From assembly GCA_973895155.1 (NCBI GenBank), contig OZ316896.1:13206001-13270000 (forward strand): 64,000 nucleotides of DNA. The letters run 5' to 3'. Within the stretch, counting starts at the first letter, position 1, and each line of letters opens with the position of its first letter. Below are positions 47,517 through 59,360 of this stretch, piece by piece. Under the pieces are notes generated by a model. It saw nothing but the letters and a program-made list of their open reading frames with translations, was not told where the DNA came from and searched no databases. This DNA comes from Marsupella aquatica (lineage: Eukaryota; Marchantiophyta). Position numbers and translations under genes: made by a program.

Positions 47517-47575
47517 ATGCCTTGACAACCTGAGCTAAAGTTGACCTAATACTTTAGCTCAGGTTGTCAAGGCAT
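47517..47575. repeat. Perfect 25-bp inverted repeat with 9-base loop
   Basis: Arms 47517-47541 and 47551-47575 pair at every position (arm begins ATGCCTTGACAACCTGAGCT). The loop is TGACCTAAT. It would fold into a strong stem on either strand. Confidence 0.95.
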
Positions 47576-48530
47576 TGGGCCCTGAATTGAAAGGCCTCAG
47601 CTGCAATTTGCATCTGCAGGGTTGCTGAGTGGGAAGAGTGGGGTGCTTAAGAGACATGACACCAGATATTCAGGCTGTGTTCGTGTCTGGTAGAAGCCCA
47701 ACGGTCAACATTTATACTCTTGCTTTACCTTCACATTTGCACTGCTGCCTTCCATGTGTGTCATCTTGGTCCTTGTGTGCCTCTCATCCTGTCCAGGCTT
47801 TTTGGGTTACTTGTGTTACCAGTTCCTAAACCACAAGTTTGGGGGCGATCTATTGCACAAAACATTGACTGCATCGAAGAATAGTTCTTAGCTTTAAAAA
47901 GCGAAAACAATGTTTTTAGGATACTAGGGAGCTATTATCGAAAGAGAACCTACAAGGTACGTCTAGTGTTCAACCAGCAAATGAATAAGCGTACTTTTAT
48001 AGTGGCAGCTGTGGTTTAATAAATTTAGATGTGTTTTCCTTGTCGGACACCTATAGCTCAGTTGCACGGCTGCTTGTGGAGGGCGGGATTGCCCTTTTCC
48101 TATCATTAAGAGTTAAACTAAGTTCACACTCTCCTTGTATGGGCCCATGTGATGGGCATGTGTATCTTGTGGGTCCTTTTCAGAACATATCCCTTAGTGG
48201 GCGGCCCTATATGCAAAGGATCCCATCCCACTTTTACATTGTGGGCCAAGAACCAGAGGCTTAGAGTCAAGAAAAACCAGTTCCCTTTTCTTGGGTCAAC
48301 TGGGGAAAACCAACTTCCTAAATATCCAATTTCCTAGCATGGGGAGGGCTTGACTTTTTTGCCTTTTTCTGTCATGGCATTGGTCTAAACCCATAAAGTG
48401 AACTCCAACTCTTAGCCAAAGTCCACGTAAGCAAACTACATATATCCTAACTTGGCTAAGTCCTTGTGACTAACCGTTCAACTTCTCTTCTTTTATCTCT
48501 ATTTCTCCATAGCACACCTTGTCCACAACT
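47576..48530. other. Intergenic, nothing recognised
   Basis: Short frames (47629-47829, 48031-48264) have no domain. Confidence 0.4.
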
Positions 48531-48720
48531 AGTGCTACTCATTCCAATTCCAGTGTAACCAATTGTCTGTGACACAGATGAGATAGTGCTACTCATTCCA
48601 ATTCCAGTGTAACCAATTGTCTGTGACACAGATGAGATAGTGCTACCAGAATTTTGAAAACTTGTATTTTAAGCAATTGTTTTTTGCCCAATGAAAAACA
48701 AAGATGGGTGCCTCAGGAAA
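48531..48720 (-). repeat. 54-bp tandem duplication joined to family A copy 3
   Basis: AGTGCTACTCATTCCAATTC starts at 48531 and 48585, and the two 54-bp units appear identical. From about 48,640 the minus strand matches family A (CACCCATCTTTGTTTTTCATTGGGCAAAA). Confidence 0.8.
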
Positions 48721-51354
48721 GTACTTGGCTGGAGCATTATTGAAATATATCCCTATTCTCCTCGTATCGTCATTAACACTAATTAGATACACAAAATTTC
48801 ACACTCCTACTAATTACATGCACAAAATTCACACACACGAATTACAGGCCAGCAGTGAGGGATGTACAATTTCAACGAAAACAAATCCCTCTGAATTCTG
48901 GAAGACCTAGCCGGCCATATGTCAGGCATAGTTATGTCAGCTCGATATGTGGAAAGGGATGTCTCCTTTTTCTTTCTAAATCTAACCCATCGCCCGAGGT
49001 CTTCTCCTCACTGGGGCAAGAAAGCACTCAATGTAGTCTGGTAGGCTACTTCTATGGCGTAGGGAGACCTACCAAGTTGGCCCACCAATGCAAGTACTAG
49101 TGTCATTAATAAAAAAGACAAGACTCGAAAAGCTGCTGGCAAAGTACATTGCAGGCCGCAAAGGCATTCAATGTCTTATTATAATACATCTCCATTTTTG
49201 TTATGGATGTCTCTATGTGATGTGGGTGGGGCACATTGGAACATGCCCTTCAATCCAATCCAGCTAAGTCACCACTTTTTGATGTCGAGATCCACGCTCA
49301 GATCTTCCACTCTCTTCCTCGGTTAGCCCAATTCTCTCATTTGAAACTCTGCAAGGCAAATTCTGGAGAAGAGATCAGGGAAAACTCACCTCCAGCTGCC
49401 CACTGGGTCCACTTATTCAATGCTGCTCATTATGTTATGTAGAAAGTGAAGATATGTGGGTGTATGAGTTACATTTTTGAATGTTACTTTTTATTTGTGC
49501 AGATGTAGAGTTTTGTGGGTGCAGAGTTTGCTTGACAATAGCCAGAGAGCAGGGTTTGCTTGACAACAGCCAACAAGCATAGCCAGCTGAGCGTTTTCAT
49601 TGAGGCAAGTGAAAACAGTATAAGTCAAACTTATTTCATAAACCCTCATCACAAAAGTGGTGTTTCACCCCAGCACTTTAGACACAAAAGACTTCACACT
49701 TGAAATAATTAGAGATCACCCAAATGCAAACTGGCAAGGAGCAGCATGTAAAAGTGGGACCAGAGTCGATGTACTCGATGAGTTTCCTAGAACAGCCACC
49801 AGCCAAGGGGATACAATAAATGAGTTTTCTAGAACAGTCACCTGAATCAAGGCAAAAGGATCTTTCTTCACCCACCTTTGCAAGAGAATGATTTCGTTTG
49901 TACTCCATGAGTGTTTGCGGGAGGAGGCCAATCTTTCTCGACAGGGCACTCAAGTGCATTCTGGACACAGCCGGGCCATGTTGAAAATTCCCATTCAGGA
50001 ACACTCCACGTTGTGACGAAATCTCCTATACAATTCGCTTTCCTTTCTTTTCTCTTCACGAACTGACCTGTCTCCACTTTGCTGACATAGTTGTTCACAC
50101 CTTGGATTTCTAGAATGATGGTGTGAACTGTGAAGTGTAAAGCCACATTATTCCCAACCAGGTTGGATCCACACATTTGCATTCACTCTCAGAGGAATGT
50201 TACCCCTGAGAAATCAGTTACCAAAGTAGGTCTAGTCAGAAATGGGGCTCATCCTGACCACTTTTTTTTTAGTCAAAATTTCAAGTACATATAATCTAGA
50301 AATACTTTTGGTGACAGAAACGAGAGGGAAGAGCAGAGACTTTTCCCCCCACTTTGTCAAATCCTTGTCTAGTTAAGAGGATAAATCATCAGATCTAAAG
50401 GTTCTCCCTAAATCTAGGGAAAGGGAACAATTCACATGCATATGACAGAAACTAAGTCCCAAGAAAGGAGAGAAGTAGCCGCTCACACTCCTTTCCTAAA
50501 TGAGAGGGAAATGGTTGACCACAAATGAACACTCCTTTCCCAAAATGAGAGAAAACCCACTCCATATTTGGAAAACAATCTTCGAGAAATGTTCTTTTCA
50601 TCTCATAAAGTATACCTTCACAAGTAAAGGTTTCTAAGCCAGCAGATCCATACGTCATCAGGATCCCCAAGTAAGAAAATTGTTGCTTGAAGCCATTGCT
50701 TTGTCTAGCATACTGGTAATTAAGTTTGTGCAAAACCAATTAAATGATTGTTTGTTTGTTTCGGGAAATGCAGAGATTAAATCCCATGCAAAAACTATAC
50801 ACATGTCAAATTTCCCAAGAAAGGCTGCTATCTGTTGCCATTGGGTGCAAGCACATGTTTTTGTTAAATGTAAGCAAATAACCAGAAATCATCAGAAAAA
50901 GTTTTTGATTGGGAAACTTTCATGGATACCCACAAAAGTTTGAAAGGAAGTAAAAATGACTTTTTGCATTTGAAAATGACAAACCAAGTTTCCACTCAGG
51001 TAACCACACTGAATTTTTCAGTGCTGTCCTCCATAGATCCAAGCACTCTCAAAAGTTTCTTTATGAGCGCCATCATTATCTTTCCCCCTTACAATTAGGG
51101 CTGATGGAGAAAAACCTCCAGCTGAGATCTTAGTTTCATAGTTGTAGAGGAAGCTTTTCCCATAAATTGATTACTATTTCTTCAGGAGGGTTGTTGTTTT
51201 GACTGTATGACAGATGGATTGGATCACAACCAATGTGGCAAGGTGGGATACTGCAATGCAAGACTTTGATTTTGACACTACCATATGGTGCATATTAGTT
51301 ATATGGGAAATATTTGTTTCAGTCTCCCAATCTCCTCTTTTTTGGGTAGTATTT
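48721..51354. other. Intergenic, nothing recognised
   Basis: Minor direct repeats only, for example GATGAGTTTCCTAGAACAG and AATGAGTTTTCTAGAACAG near 49,778 and 49,819. The frames at 49,657-50,182 on both strands overlap and show no domain. Confidence 0.45.
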
Positions 51355-51417
51355 TAATTTTGGCCTATGTGGACTGTCTTCATTGTTATTGTTTCCAGTC
51401 CACATTGGCCAAAATTA
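51355..51417. repeat. Inverted repeat (22-bp arms, 19-base loop)
   Basis: Arms 51355-51376 and 51396-51417 pair with one mismatch (TAATTTTGGCCTATGTGGAC against its partner). Confidence 0.92.
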
Positions 51418-51539
51418 AGTGATCCCCCTCTTTGTTTTATCATTCCTTTCTCTGACGATGTACACCCTCCTAACCCTTTCTCGTTTTTAGTAGTTAGTTT
51501 GCAAGTTTTCATGCTTTGAATCCTAATTAAAATACTATT

Positions 51540-51795
51540 GCTGAGGGCAGGACTCGAGCCCTCACACTTTCAGGCTCGAGCCCTCTACTTTTCAGTCCCA
51601 AATGAAAGGCCAACACCAATGCACTACACAATAATTGTGATTAATTTCCTGCTATTATATCTACTTCATAAGATTTATGATCCTACTATAGCCCAGTCCC
51701 ACTTGAAAGGCCAATACCAATGCAATGCACAATAATTGTAATTAAATTTCCTGCTGTTATATCTAGTTAATAAGATTTATGATCCTACCATGGCC
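51540..51795 (-). repeat. SINE-like sequence with 101-bp tandem duplication
   Basis: CAGTCCCA(A/C)(A/T)TGAAAGGCC starts at 51593 and 51694, giving two units of about 101 bp with few differences. On the minus strand, GGCTCGAG(C/T)C B-box-like stretches sit at about 51,548-51,585 downstream of a possible A box, so this may be a tRNA-derived SINE with a duplicated 5' part. Confidence 0.6.
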
Positions 51796-52990
51796 CGAAT
51801 GCCCTGCCCATGCCTCCTTACCTTCGGCACATAGATCGAGACTGTTGTGCCTCGATTCTCCCCCGTGGTCACCATTTGAAACGTTATAATAACCTCATAG
51901 TCATTTTCATAATTTTCCACAAAAGTATTGTTTGAATAAATTTAAATATGAATAATAACAGGACCTTAATATCCTTTTTCGAATATATTGAAATATGGGT
52001 ATATGGCAATGGACCTCCCTTGTTCATTTGCTGTTTCGGCTCTTCTTTTTCTGGTGGGCACCTTTTGGTTGTTGTTGGTGGACTCAATCTTTTGTGTCAG
52101 GATTGAATGGGTCGCAAAGCTTGTTCGATCCAATGAAAAGGATGCAGAATTGCAACGCCCAATGGGTTCATTCTAGATTTCTAGATCATAGCGTATTGCT
52201 GAACGTTGTTCTTGATTCTTCACATTTTTTATTTGTTTTGTATTTGTATTAAAAATTTCTGGATGGCCGTTAAAATATATCACGGTTATAAAATTTGATC
52301 AGTCTATTTCTCTCGAGTGGTGTGTTGATATCTAAGCAAGATAGTGTTTGTAAAATGTTGCCTCATATAAAGCTCGGAATTTCATTTACTCCCATTTCCC
52401 TAACACTAATTGAACAGTGTAAACACGAATATGTTTCATTGTTTCACCTGAATTGGTGTAAGTAGCACCAATCCCAATGAACACTGTAATTGGCCAGGTT
52501 GGTAAATAATATAGAGCCACACCCGTTACACATTTCGACACAGGGTAAACTTACCACTATAGTGCCATCTGGGTCCCCATATCAAAAAATAATTATCAAA
52601 AGCTTAGGCACAACTTACCAAACATTCATCTAAAATACAGGAATATTCTAAAACAATATGGTGCAACCCTGACTCTCAAGTCTTTACAATATCTACAGTA
52701 CTTTAATACTTACTGTCACAGTGCAGTCTCGGTTCGCTCAAACGAATTATATATTATTATTTTGGGCCCAAGTTACCAAATATTCGTCTAAATTCTAAGA
52801 AGATTCTAAAACAGGCTGGTCTAAACACTGATTTGCTAGTGCACCAACTTATTTTTTAAACTTCGGAAATGAGTCTGCAATGTGAAAACTGGAGAATAAT
52901 GTTCTGACTTCGCCTTATTTCCCAAACGTCGTTATTTAATGTTGCGCAGGTCCTGCGCGAGCCGAGATGGCACTGGGTATATACCTGACG
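51796..52990. other. Intergenic, nothing recognised
   Basis: AT-rich with no domain-bearing frame. Confidence 0.4.
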
Positions 52991-53800
52991 CAGTGCAGAA
53001 CGGATTATTAAGTACACAAACACCGAATTAATTGTGGACTCCGTTCGAGAGAATGATTACATCCACGGCCTGCATGGCATTTGTGGCGGGAATCCGAAAG
53101 GCCGCTTTGGAATGTGAAGTGGATTAATTAGGCCATTTCAATGCCCTGGTTACCCTAAACGAGAGCCGTAATGACGTCGTTACTACCGTTGAACGAGCAA
53201 GTCGATGACTGGTCGCGATGCCGACGTACGTGAGGTACGGGAGACAAGCAGACAGGGGCGATGAGTCACCTCCCCATCAGTGTCGATGACGGCTTGTCGC
53301 CGGCCGGCAGGCAGGGGGAAAGTCGCCGGCTGTCGGGACCCTTTTCGCGACATGGCGTTGTTTCGCCGTGGCTGAGAACGGGCAGAGATGGACGGTGGAG
53401 ATGGGGACACCGGAGAGGCCTCGCCGTACGCGAGTGGGAGCGTCGAGATCGGACCGCTGTCAGCAGAGTGCGGACGATCATGCTTCCAGGCGCGAATCCG
53501 GGGATATGGATTCTTGCGGAATAGGAACAGTACGCTACACTCCTTGTAATGCGGAATAATGTCGTGGGCGCTGCGTTTTCGAGACCAGTGATGATGACGC
53601 GATTACTGTAACCACGCTTTCCACTTTTGGAGCCTGTGTAGAAAAGGTTCGTACAGTCGGGTCCGTGGTGAGCGAGCCATCAGCCATCGCATCGCATCGC
53701 CCCCCCCTCCGGGGCGTGGTCGTGAGTCACTGAGTAGCGACCGGAGTTCGAAAAGGCTGTGACTCTGCTGTGTGTCTTGTTCCCTCAATCGCCCCCAAAG
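52991..53800. other. CpG-rich island without a recognised gene
   Basis: CG dinucleotides are far denser than on either side, most clearly at 53,160-53,560. Several overlapping frames exist on both strands (53261-53524 plus; 53183-53481 minus) but none has a domain. By composition it resembles the PP2C upstream region, so an unmethylated promoter, an untranslated exon or a non-coding transcript are possible. Confidence 0.4.
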
Positions 53801-54088
53801 GCGATGACTAGGGTTTGAGGTCTGGGACGCTTGCTAATCCACTCCTCTCTATCCGTGATCACGTTTTCATCACACATTTTTTGGGGGAGGGGGAGTTGGG
53901 ATTTAGGGCTGTCTTGCATGTCCCATAGTCTTAAAAATGTGGTCCTTATGACCCGTGAATTGTCGGCAAAAAGTGACATACAGAATTTGCACACAATTGG
54001 CTGAGGCAAAGTATCTCAGTTTGTTTTGTATGAGTTTGCAAGGTCAGGAGTTTGTATGAGTTTGCAATTGTTCAGCCATGAGGACTAG

Positions 54089-54941
54089 TGTCTTCCCCGA
54101 ACACAATGCCCAGGGCTGTGTTCGAATATGAGATTTTTAGGGTCCTAAAAGGAAAAAATTGTTTTTCTTCAAACACAGCATCGTATTAACACAACGCCCG
54201 GGCATTGTGTTCGAAGTTGGATCTGTGTTTGAATAGTTGGCGTTGTGTTTGAAATTGCACCCGTATTTGAGAGATTTGAAGTTGGCATTGTGTTCAAAAT
54301 TACACCCTGTGTTTGAAAGAGATACTATTTTGTGTATCTTGCTACATTTGAAGCTGAAACAAAACTGAACAAAAAAAAGTTGTCCATATCTGTAGCAATA
54401 ATAGCAACAATTTCTGGAGCAAAAGCTCAGACACACGTACTCGACTGAAAGGGCACTCAACAACTTTATCTCCTTGTGAACTTCTTTTGTGAATATGCGC
54501 ATAGCACAAAGTTAGAAATCAGATAATGATCTCTAAACTCCTATTTTGACTTATCTCCTAAAAATAGGTTCACCAAATTTGTGACAGGCTTTCCTTTTGA
54601 TAATAGTATAGAGATCCTCTTGGCCGTCTTGGATCTCTTCCCTTCTGTAATTTCAGTGTTTGAATTATTTACACATTTCTTTAAGACATCAGTTCTGTAT
54701 ATGACTTTTATTTGTGCTTACACCATAAATCAATCTCCTAGCCTTATACACAATGCCTGAACTCAAACACAATGTCAAACTCAAACACAACGCCATTTTT
54801 CAAATATAGCGCCACAAGTGAAAAAATCCAAAACCTTGTGACAAAATTTGAACACAATGCCTAGGGGGCTATATTCAAATATAGTGCCCCATGGCCCACT
54901 ATTCGAATATAGCGCCTGGGCGTTGTGTTGGGGGAAGACGG
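54089..54941. mobile_element. Non-autonomous DNA transposon with subterminal repeats
   Basis: The left end (GTCTTCCCCGAACACAATGC from 54090) and the reverse complement of the right end (ending 54939) match over about 20 bases with few changes, and remain similar for about 40. Inside both ends, motifs such as GTGTTTGAA, GGCATTGTGTTC and their complements are repeated many times (54,119-54,320 and 54,750-54,920), facing inward from each side. TA lies at both outer edges. No transposase. Confidence 0.8.
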
Positions 54942-55420
54942 TAGCTCAAGAGGGGGGAGGCAGGAAAGTCCCAGTCAGTCCCATGGTTCCATCTCATTAC
55001 ATACAGGGCCAATTATTTCAGGACCCTCCATGCAATACTGCCCTTAAGAGCAATTTTCCTGGTCAGGTGGATGCATGAAAGGCGAGTTGTGTGGCCGGTC
55101 AGCTTGTCTGGTGTGGACTCACCGGGTCGGAGTCAATCTTTAATGAACCTTGATGGTCTTCTGTCAATTCCATTTGCACCTGTGTCTTCCAGATGTCTTG
55201 CAATGTGTTGATCTATGTCCACATGTTTGAAGAGGGTGTGCAGGCAACCATTCTGCACACTCAAAGATGCAAGTTCTGGTGTGGGTGAGGCAAATTCTGG
55301 CAGGTCAGGCTCCAGGATTATAATTGTGTAGGGCTATGTGTGGAGCCAGTGTTTCCCCAGCTGGTCACAATTATGTTGTCCCTGGCCGGGTATTTACCAC
55401 AACCGATGAGAATGCTCTTA

Positions 55421-55814
55421 GAGCATCTCCACCAGTTTGGCGGGCACCAGTCCCCATGGAATAGGAATAGAGATCTGTTTATGGCTATTGAGCTGCCATT
55501 GCTGCTATAGAAAGACCACAACCCCACTAAGAAGCCTCATACTGACCTCTATCCCGCAAACTGTGTGTTTGTACCTTCAAATGTATTGTGCAACTGAATC
55601 CGGATGTGCCTTTTTCGCCATTGATGGAAATGAAAGTTTGAATAGCAGGCTCGTTTGGCGACCTCCTTCCATGCTAAAACTGGCTAACAGTTTAGATTAA
55701 GAAGTTGTCACTGTAATATTTAGAGATACAGGTTACTAATTGGGGTACCAACAATGGCTTGTCTGGTTCATTTGGCAGTTTAGTGCGGGAATATTAGCAC
55801 TGGAAGAGATGCTC
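55421..55814. mobile_element. MITE with TA target duplication, 394 bp
   Basis: The left end GAGCATCTCCACCAGT and the reverse complement of the right end, GAGCATCTCTTCCAGT, match at 14 of 16 positions, with TA flanking both sides (55419-55420, 55815-55816). The GAGCATCTCC terminus is common among plant MITEs. Non-coding. Confidence 0.82.
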
Positions 55815-58800
55815 TAATCCTCCTTGTAATCCTTGGTTTTTTAATCTAAGGTTATGATCACTAGCCTCGGCATGTAGAGGAAGGGCTCCATATCTCAGAC
55901 TTCCTCTGGAGTCCTCACCCATCTCAAGCCTCAAAACTGGAATGTAGTTTGTGATCTTCTTTTCCAATTTCCTTGTAGAGAGGAGCCTGTTACAACATTC
56001 CCATGCATAGGCACCATACCCAGCTGCTACTGGCCAAAGTGGCAAGGAGATTGAGCACTCACAGGCCCAGGCAGTAAAGTAGCCTGGTAGGGTTCCCAAC
56101 CCACACCACTAAACTCACTAAAACTGGAGCACCACAAGCTCTAGTCGGGCAGTGTACCACAACACACATTTCAACTTGTCTCGTCCAGGTTGTTGGATTC
56201 AAAGCCAAACATCCAATCTCCCCATCAGCAGAGAAAGGAGGTCCAAAGACGGGCAGACCTGAGGCCCCTACAGGATGGGAAGAATTGCGCAGGAGAGCCA
56301 AATTTGGCCTAGGTCAGGGTTTGAGTGCAACCCTATTGAGTTCCTGTGGGGAGACAAAAAAAATGGATCCAGAGAAAAACCCACTATATTTTAGAATGCT
56401 CTTATGCTACTACGTTCTACCATTCTGGGGTATGGGGGCAAAAAACCATTCAAAGAGGACAGACTTATATTCCTCGGCTTATATTCCTCTTGTGTCCTGA
56501 GCACCAACTATGGGAGACACAGCGTAAATAATAATTCTGCACTCGACTAACCTCAAAGTAGAAACACAGTAAGAAATACACAACTGTCGTCTCGAGGATT
56601 GTAACAACCTTTAAGCAATGGGGTCATCTGAGCTGTCCATCTCTGGGCTACTTTCTATCGATGGCAGGAACTCGGCCACAGCAGGCAAGACAACAGCCTC
56701 CCTGAATACCAGCCAGGCACGGATTGGACAAATGAACAAACAAAAAATCACACCAGAATCAGTCTGGAGACATTTGCATGAAGCACTGTTTATTGGGAAC
56801 GTTCCCAACTTTCCAAAAGAGTATTTTGCCCATCCTCGAGAACAGAGAGCCTGTGGATTTTAATATTGGCGCTTTGCAGGGTTTTGTTTGGCTACATATT
56901 GAGGGAAACCAGATGCCTGTCTTCTCCTAAGATGGTTTTGGATAATAGGCTCATCAGCGTTTTATTAGTGCCAAATTCCACCTCACTGAAAAGTGTTCAC
57001 CACTTTTGGCAAGAATACGTAAAACTTTTTGTCTTCGGTTAGCCGGTTCAACCACAGACCCTATTTGCCATACTCCCAGTTATCCTTTAATCTAGGGAGA
57101 TCTAGCCTCAAATCAATTAAAAAAATTTAGTGAGAATCTTCGTAGTATCTAGAACCTATTCACACTATGTAAAATTCACCAACCTGGCCAAAAAGGCACA
57201 TAATCTTAGAAATAGGGGGACTCCACTCTAATTTATTTGGAGCCGCTGTGGTGTCGTGTGAAGTGCACATGTCTGCAACGAGCTCCTATCGCTCACCAAG
57301 ATGCACTCCTAGAATTCAGTATCAATGGACTGAACTTGATCTTAATCTCACCCTTACAGTGCGTTTTTCCGTAGTAGTTGACCTTCCTCATTTTGATATT
57401 TAATTAGAGGACTAATGTAACAGAACTGCATACTGTAGATTCTTATAATACCCAAGCCCAGGTTGAGGGAAAGAAAATACATTACTGGAATGATGTACTT
57501 TGCTAATCCCTCATAGAAAACAAATAGGAATAACGGAACGTAATCTGTCCATTGCAAGTAATTCGTTAACCACTAGTTAAGTCACGAAAAAAACTTACAC
57601 AAGCAAATAATGCGGGAACGCTCCATACTCCCCTATCACTAGAATCACTTCCCTTGATGTGAGAGCTTAATAACCTTCCTTATTGTTGGCACGATAGACA
57701 GGTAACACACCTTTGGCTGGTCAAGGTGCTGTTACCTCGTGGTCTGTCATACCATGGGAGTAGTCACAGCCGTGACCAAAATCAATGGTTCTGGGGAGGC
57801 GTAGGGGCGAGTAGTGATGTTATGGAAACCTGATACAATTTATATGTTGACTCCTGGTTATGTGGAGAGTCCTATATGGCAAGTTGTGGTTTAAGGCAAT
57901 GAGGAGGGGCATCTCCACCCGTCCTGGAAAATGGGTCTGGCTTAGGACATTTCCATGCGGGTGCTCTCTAAATTTAATCCACTGATGGTTGCCTTTGCAG
58001 TATGTGTTGCCCTCTCCTTCCCAAATTGTCAAATATTATGTTAGCCATCCTGCCTGTTGTTTTCACCCCAACCTCTAAAAATGTTGGCATTCCATGCTTC
58101 CCAACTCAACTTGCTGCTTGGCACTGGTTGAGGAATGGTCAACAAACCCGACCCAAACTTTGACAAAAGGGAAGAACAGGATATGTTGCACTTAACAAGG
58201 TTTTGTGCTCATGGAATTTGTGTTTAGAGAGAGCCTACTGCATACTGTGTTGTGTGATAGAACATTATGGTTCATAATCTATTCCATAGAATGCAGTCAT
58301 CGGCCTAAATTCTACCAGAAAATTTTGATATTTAGCCTATGATTGTGAATGGGGATGGTCATAGGAGTGTGGATACAGCCTTTTCAGTTCATAGGCAGAG
58401 ATATTTTGGGCTATTTCGAGAGTAACAGGTGGCAAATATTTCAATGATCTTCGGGTTTCGTTCTCTCTAATAGGACAAACGTAGACAATACAAGCTTGGG
58501 ACCAAAATAGTCCTTTTCGAGAGTCCAATTTTAGCCAAGCTCATGTCTGACCATTCGCACCTTTCTTCACAATAATTGCAGCACAACGACAATGCATCGA
58601 ATTCTTGCCTTGTATCACCCTAGTAATGCCATGGACCACGTTAATAATTTTTCCAATGTCCGTGAGACAGAGACGTCAACACACTCTACAGTAATCGCAT
58701 GGCAAGCACGCCCTAGGGAAAAGAATAAAAAGGAGATTGTGGTGCAATATTGTCATTACGTGTCCACCGCCTCTTAAGGAGGGCTAAAAAGCAGGTACAA

Positions 58801-59136
58801 TAAAGTTTTGTCAAGCGAGTCTCCTTTGGGCACAGAGACCAAGGCACCAACCATGGCAGACCTTCTAGACATGATGAATGTAAAAGAATAAAATAAAAAC
58901 CACTCATTATTTTAGTGTTTCTTTCACCTCGTGGTGCACGAGAATTCCCACGAGAGATATACTCCGGATGTCTCTCCATTAGCAGTGCTCTTCATCCAGA
59001 AAGAAGGACCCCATTCGAAGATTCTGGGTTTTTCAGAATCCAAGCCCTAAACTGCAAATTAGTGGCTTCATTCATTCATGTGAAGGAAATTGTCGTCTAC
59101 ACTGATGAATTAATGCAGCCTGAATAAAAATAAATC
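55815..59136. other. Intergenic with one dispersed repeat copy
   Basis: About 56,985-57,210 carries the CTTTAATCTAGGGAGATCTA core shared with 3.7-4.0 kb and 27.2-27.4 kb. Open frames at 56,059-56,301, 56,618-56,863 and 58,915-59,127 have no recognisable domains. Confidence 0.45.
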
Positions 59137-59360
59137 ATGCATTTTAAACAATAGTTGTGTGCCGAATAGAGGAAGGTTGGTGCCCCATGCATTTTTAAAC
59201 AATAGTTGTTTGCCCAATGGAAGAAAAGTGGGTGTCCCGATTCGCATGAAATTCTTCACTCATGCATCCATGAATTAGTCTAGAAAATACGCATTCTCTA
59301 GTTATTGGTAGTAACAAAAATTTCTCACTCAGGCTAATTTGATGCTAACATTACTCATGG
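59137..59360 (-). mobile_element. Dispersed short element, family A, copy 4
   Basis: The minus strand runs from ATGTTAGCATCAAATTAG near 59,357 through CCCACTTTTCTTCCATTGGG to TTGTTTAAA. A second partial copy of the end (59,137-59,195) is duplicated next to it. Confidence 0.65.
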
